From Epiperipatus broadwayi (taxonomy: Eukaryota > Onychophora > Udeonychophora > Euonychophora > Peripatidae), in assembly GCA_028023455.1 (NCBI GenBank), contig JAQFVV010000351.1, positions 622,001 to 686,000 on the forward strand: a DNA stretch of 64,000 bases, written 5' to 3'. How positions within the stretch are numbered: the stretch's first letter is position 1; every line of letters starts with the position of its first letter. Below are positions 59,465-64,000 of the stretch, one piece after another. A model generated the notes under the pieces. The model searched no databases. It was not told the origin of the DNA and saw nothing but the letters and a program-made list of their open reading frames with translations. A program made the translations under genes and the position numbers.

Positions 59465-60105
59465 TCAATGATCACTTCCTGTGTTAAATTTATTAAGAAC
59501 ATTACAATCTTGAAATATGTATTTTCTGTTAGCCAAAATATAATCCAATTCTGCTGTACCTTCATTTGGATGCTTCCTTGTCCATTTCCTTTTAATATTT
59601 TTCTCAAAAAAAAAGAATTCATAATATAGTGTTTTTATTTTTCTGCAAACTCCACAAGTCTATGCCCTCTCTCATTTCTATTACCATAACCAAAATTACC
59701 TACAGCAATTTCATCTTTCATTTGTTTACCAATTCTAGCATTAAAGTTTTCCATAATAATTTTAAAATGTTGTTTACTCTCACCAAAAGCCTTTTGTACA
59801 TCCATATAAAAATTTTCTACTACTTCATCACTATGAGAACTTGTTGGGGCATAAACCTGAATTATCTGCACTTGGTATCTGCTATTAAGTTGTATAAGTA
59901 ATCTTGCAACTTTGTCCAATACACCATCAATATCCACAATATTGTTCTTCCACTTTTTATTTATAATGAATCCTACTCCACTTTTATTTCCAATATTTGT
60001 GTCTTTATAATAGAGTATATGTCCACTTTTTAAATCAATTGTTTCTTCATCTTTTCTTCTAACTTCACAAAGTCCAATAATGTCCCATTTAATATGACAG
60101 TTCTT
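59465..60105 (-). pseudogene. LINE endonuclease, RTE copy 2
   Basis: Same motif order as copy 1: CEVRRK-like, FIINKKW, DGVLDKVARL, QVYAPTSSHSDE, then ENFNARIG where GDFNARIG is expected (catalytic-site Asp changed to Asn), GNRNERGH, LDYILANRK and GSDH followed by TGA at 59465-59467, the same stop as in copy 1. A frameshift near 59620 splits the domain. Confidence 0.8.
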
Positions 60106-60769
60106 CTAATTCTTGCAATCACTTGAAAGTGATCTGCAGTTGTAAGTACCTAAATAAAAAGTCATCATCAAATGGCAGCCTGGGTCTGGAATCAGGATAT
60201 TCTTAGCACCTTCTGCCTTTAACCACCAACTGCTACCTTGGTTGGTGACTTTACAGCCTCCTGGGAATAAGGGCCATGCTTTATTTTTGTCTGTCATAAT
60301 TGTATATATATGTATTGGAAAAATGTTTGTCATTTATATAAACATTCATTCTGCCTTATCAGGCATTGAAAAGAAAGACCATAGTGTTCTTGATCTTAAA
60401 CTCAGAGGTAAAAAGCCAATAAACTTACCAAGCTGGCTAATGTGTGTTGGTGAGCAACCCATCCATGTTCCTATACTATATGAATAATCACATAGTAATA
60501 ACGGCTGCAACAACAAGAACGTATGGAATGGACATTAGGAATTTGCCCTGCTCAGTTTCTTTAAGGCCTCCAAGAGGAATCAAAGGGTCTCCTTTTAGTT
60601 AATAGCAAACTCCTTTCTGCATGTGTTTATGTTCAATTAGAAAAATAAAAAAAAAAATTTTTTAACTGGGTCTAAAGTTTATATCAAGGTTAGAAATGAT
60701 ATGTTAATGTCTATCCAAACAAATGATTAGTAATAAACATTATTATGCATAGGCTAAACTCTTCATATA

Positions 60770-60890
60770 GTAGCGCCACTCAGTGCAAGACAGAGTAATT
60801 AATGGATGCAAAAAGATTTGAACATAAAATGCCTATCTAGTGCCTATTCATGGTGATCATTTGATGTTTAGTGGTTTAATAATAATTATT
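60770..60890 (-). repeat. Hammerhead-family repeat fragment
   Basis: Matches the unit flank (CACTCAGTGCAAG..., ATGGATGC, CCTATCTAGTGCCTA, then TGGTGATCAT) seen at 43487-43690, but lacks the hammerhead core. Confidence 0.6.
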
Positions 60891-62625
60891 ATATTTATAT
60901 AAAGTGGATAATATTAAAGACGTGAGTTCAAGAAATTTGACATTTGTAGATCAATTATTATCCTAGATTTAAATGAGCGTACTTTTTTTTTTAAATTTGA
61001 TACACAAATAGTTTGGCGGGATAGACGCAAAAAAGACTAAAATATTTAATTGTATGATTTTATAAATGAAAAAGAAAATATTTAAAAAGGATAAAGATTT
61101 TAATATATATAATATTAAGAATACAGAGTAAATTGGCCAGGAATAAAGCCTAAGATAAAAAGGTTTTACAGGGGTAGTCTGGTTTAAAGTGAATTTTTAA
61201 GTTTAGCAATATGCTATAATAAAATTGTCATTTCTTACAAAACACTAGATAAATTTAGGCAAGATTTTCATAGACAACCTAGCTAATACTAATATTGTTT
61301 GGTTAATGGTTACTACGATATTTTATTTGGAAGTTAATGGTCCTAAACTAAATTGGATTAGCAACAAAAACTAAACCATTATAATGATATAGCTTTCAAC
61401 ATTGGTAATAGAGACTTCATATTTCTAGGTTTACTTCTACCATTTTTATTTGATAAGTAGATATATAGTATATTTTTTTCAATAAAAAAATATATGTGCT
61501 CGCACACATATAAATATTTAATGTTATAAAAATAAAAACTTTAAAAGTTTTTTCCATCTTAAATTATCATTTATTCTTAAGTTAGATTGATCTTTCTTTT
61601 TTTTACTTAGTTTTTTTATCACTAAAATTAAAGAGAGTAGTTTAGTGTTTTTAGTATTTATTGATACAGAAGATAAAAAACATAATCCCTTAAGCAATAT
61701 CATTTTTTTAATAACGCAATATTTTATATGAGAATATTATCTTTTCAATATTATACTGAAAAAAAAAAAAGAACATGATAGCTTAGTTCCTGTAAAACTT
61801 CAAAAGGTTTCATAGTCGCTCACATTATTAATCATGAAAAAGATTTAAAGAGGAAAATATGAGAAAAAAAGATGAAACCCAGTTCAATTACTGACACACA
61901 GGTGCCAAAAATAAAATTCACTTTTCTAGGCTGCCAAAATGCCAAATTTAATAATCTTATAATATTGATCGAAGTAAAAATATGTTATTTCATTTTGCTG
62001 ATCCATCTTAAAAATTAGCAGCTCTATAAAGAATATTTGAATCTTTGTACTTTATAAGGAATCTAAAAATTATATATATATATTTAAAAATTATTGCATA
62101 AAATATAAAAATTAAAAAAAAAACACTTTACATTAATTTTTTCATAATAATCATCATTATTAGTAAATCCCTCAGTGGGTCATGTGATACTTGAGCACTC
62201 TAGCAGCAGATTGAACATTTAACATTATCGCTCATCTTTTAAAATACAAATTCTAAACATCACTACGGTTCCAATCCTTCAAGTACTTTTATTTTTTTAT
62301 TTTTCAAATTGATGTTTTGCATAAGGTTATGTATCAATTTCTGTGTTTTTCATCTTAAAAATTGCATTCTATTTATAAAATTAATAATATCTTTATTTTT
62401 AAAAATAAATATACATTAAATTTTTTGCTGTACTAATATATATTTTTGTTGTTGTTGTATTAAGTCAAAAGTTTTTTTTTTTCCTCATTTATCAATTTGG
62501 GACATATAGACTAAAAGAATTTTAAACAATTCTGAGAAATATAACAACAAAAAAGCTAATCAATGTTATTAAGCTCTTCAATCAATTATTTATTATTAAT
62601 TATATTATAAACATAAATAATAGTA
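60891..62625. other. AT-rich sequence without recognisable gene
   Basis: No ORF with motifs, repeat family or RNA gene recognised. Confidence 0.55.
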
Positions 62626-62734
62626 TTTATATGTTGGACTACTTCCATTATCTAATATGAGTATTGAATATCTTTAGAAAAAAATAACTTTATTTAAATA
62701 TTCCAAATACATTCAACTTCTAGGAATAGCACAC

Positions 62735-62793
62735 AGGTTCGAATATGCACAGCATTTCGAAAGGTATTATTCTCCCCTCTTTTTCAGATATTG
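62735..62793 (-). ncRNA. Hammerhead-like motif, left arm
   Basis: Minus strand: CUGAAAA, AGAGG-type hairpin, CGAAA, then AUGC-UGU-GCAU (stem III) and A at the cleavage position. CAGGUU upstream pairs perfectly with AACCUG downstream as outer stem I. G8 of the core is lost. Confidence 0.45.
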
Positions 62794-62835
62794 CTAACCT
62801 GATCAGTGACAGTACTGCACTTGACAGACCAGGAA

Positions 62836-62895
62836 CACCTGAAGAAGAGATGAGAATAATGCTGCTCGAAATGTTGTGCATATTCCAATCTGTGT
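62836..62895 (+). ncRNA. Hammerhead-like motif, right arm
   Basis: CUGAAGA (fits CUGANGA), GAG...CUC hairpin with one extra A, GAAA, then AUG-UUGUG-CAU (stem III) and A. Upstream ACAGA and GGAA pair with downstream UCUGU and UUCC. All conserved core bases are present; the extra A and three unpaired bases next to the core are the departures. Best of the family B motifs. Confidence 0.5.
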
Positions 62896-63005
62896 GCTAT
62901 TTCTAACAGTTGAATGTATTTGAAATATTTAAATAAAGTTAAATTTTTCTAAAGACATTCAATACTCATATTAGATGATGAAATAGTCCACCATATAAAT
63001 ACAAC

Positions 63006-64000
63006 TAAAACACCATCATCACAAATCTTCAGGAAAATAATAAATAATAATAAGTATGCTTTTAAAAGAAGTAAAATTTGTTAAAAGAATTATGTATCAA
63101 AAATTCTTTGCATAAAGACAGATATAGCAACTATGCAATAAAGTAGCATGTGTAAGCAATAACATCTGATATTAGTCGTGATTTTATCACAGTGCAGCAA
63201 GATTAAATAATTCTTTGACAATGTAGCTTGTAAATTAAATTAGTAATATATTCAGATTTATTTGATCTATGAATAAGTGTATATTATTGGCATTACATAT
63301 TTGATAAGCTGTAAAATTATTTATGTACTTATTAACAATCACTAGATATCACAATAAATGTTTTTTTCTTTCAATTTATGTATTTTTTAAAAATATATGA
63401 CAAAATAACCCAACTCATTTTTCCAAATGCATTTTTTTTTAAAAAATACTAATCTATTTTTTTCTGTTTCTTTTTTCTATATCTCTATTACAATATAAAC
63501 ATATTTGTTGTTCTTTGTGCCTTTAGAACTCAACAAATTTTGCACTAATCTTGAAGAATCTTGCATGATTTTCATCCTTTGTTTATATAAAATTTTACTA
63601 GCATATACCGTTTTGCTTTAATTGTTTTTTCAAAAAACAACATAAAAGCATGAAAAACTATATAGTAATTATTTTCAAAGTATGTCATAAAAACATAAAA
63701 AAGGCAACACTGATTAAAAGATTACAGAGCTGGATTTTTTATTTGAAAGAACAGGTTTTGATAAGGCAAAATAAAATTTTGATTTTGTACATACATTTTA
63801 AATTAATTAAATTGTTTGGAAACATGAATTTATTTCTCATTTGAATAATGATAATTTACATCAATTATAATAATAAATTTGATAAACTTTTAGGATTTCA
63901 ATTTAAAAATATATTTAATTTAACACATGTTAAAGTAAAATTTAAAATGGATTGGTTATAAGAAGAGAAATATAACTGAAATTAATAAACTTTTACTATG
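63006..64000. other. AT-rich sequence without recognisable gene
   Basis: One 64-codon low-complexity frame at 63650-63844; nothing recognised. Confidence 0.55.

Larger units (their letters stand above)
57363..60618 (-). mobile_element. RTE-type LINE copy 2, with full leader
   Basis: About 3.25 kb on the minus strand. The 3' end has the same ATTGATAATGGTTGATGATGA terminus; the 5' leader (about 60150-60618) is in native orientation and aligns with the leader of copy B. It is closely similar to copy 1 along its coding part. Frameshifts divide the protein. I could not find a clear TSD. The plus-strand frame at 60242-60487 is antisense to this leader, not a gene. Confidence 0.85.
62629..63005. 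mobile_element. Inverted pair of family B pLTRs, compact
   Basis: A minus arm (62629-62815) and plus arm (about 62825-63005) mirror each other with a spacer of only about 10-20 bp. Each arm holds a hammerhead-like motif and the family B tail. There is no coding sequence and the tRNA-like modules are missing, so this is a shortened version of the 31.9-32.5 kb pair. Confidence 0.8.

Noticed and set aside
60242-60487. 81-codon plus-strand frame with a splice-acceptor-like sequence before part of it
   Set aside because: The interval aligns, on the other strand, with the 5' leader of RTE copies B and 2, so it is antisense repeat sequence and not an exon.
1-64000. CRISPR array or other bacterial-type repeat system
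   Set aside because: No regularly spaced short repeats with unique spacers; gene content is that of an animal genome.

Overview
This is AT-rich (roughly three quarters A+T by eye) non-coding animal DNA. I find no intact host gene in 64 kb. Nearly everything recognisable is the remains of mobile elements: Penelope-like elements (PLEs) of several families, RTE-type LINEs, a Ty3/gypsy fossil, a mariner fossil, and small foldback or tRNA-derived repeats. The only host-gene homology is a broken, intronless C-terminal piece of iron regulatory protein 1/cytosolic aconitase. The mixture (PLE + RTE + mariner + IRP1) fits an invertebrate metazoan; I cannot name the group from sequence alone.

Layout. 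0-1 kb: a ribozyme-family repeat fragment and a PLE GIY-YIG fragment between inverted arms. 1.07-1.62 kb: a foldback repeat. 1.9-4.3 kb (-): gypsy fossil with gag, zinc knuckles, RT and RNase H. 4.7-7.2 kb: two PLE copies joined head to head, each with a tRNA-like module and a hammerhead-like motif. 9.9-14.1 kb: two more decayed PLEs, the second flanked by direct pLTRs. 14.85-15.1 kb: another GIY-YIG piece. 15.47-23.38 kb: a very large inverted repeat (arms of about 3.6-3.7 kb, 619-bp spacer) with the IRP1 fragment at its centre and a hammerhead-bearing short element with a perfect 14-bp target-site duplication in its left arm. A 500-base gap (23378-23877) begins where the right arm stops. 25.6-26.9 kb: RTE fossil. 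29.1-30.3 kb: less AT-rich, unidentified. 31.9-33.6 kb: inverted pLTR pair next to the best-preserved PLE (YVDD reverse transcriptase and GIY-YIG endonuclease). 37.15-40.09 kb (-): RTE copy 1 with 12-bp TSD and an inverted 5' leader. 40.1-41.2 kb (-): mariner transposase fossil. 41.5-42.1 kb (-): C-terminus of another LINE. 43.5-44.1 kb: second hammerhead-bearing repeat. 44.5-50.9 kb (+): three RTE copies, one nested inside another. 57.36-60.62 kb (-): RTE copy 2 with the full leader. 62.63-63.0 kb: a coding-free inverted pLTR pair.

The observations most worth follow-up are (i) a near-canonical type I hammerhead ribozyme in a short TSD-flanked repeat, resembling animal retrozymes or PLE pLTRs; (ii) PLE 3' regions that combine a tRNA-like module with a hammerhead-like core; (iii) the repeated head-to-head joining of PLE ends; and (iv) the giant palindrome around an IRP1 fragment. 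For (iv) the sequence itself warns of artefact: the right arm carries C-runs and small indels absent from the left arm. All assignments come from reading translations and motifs by eye; no database search was run.
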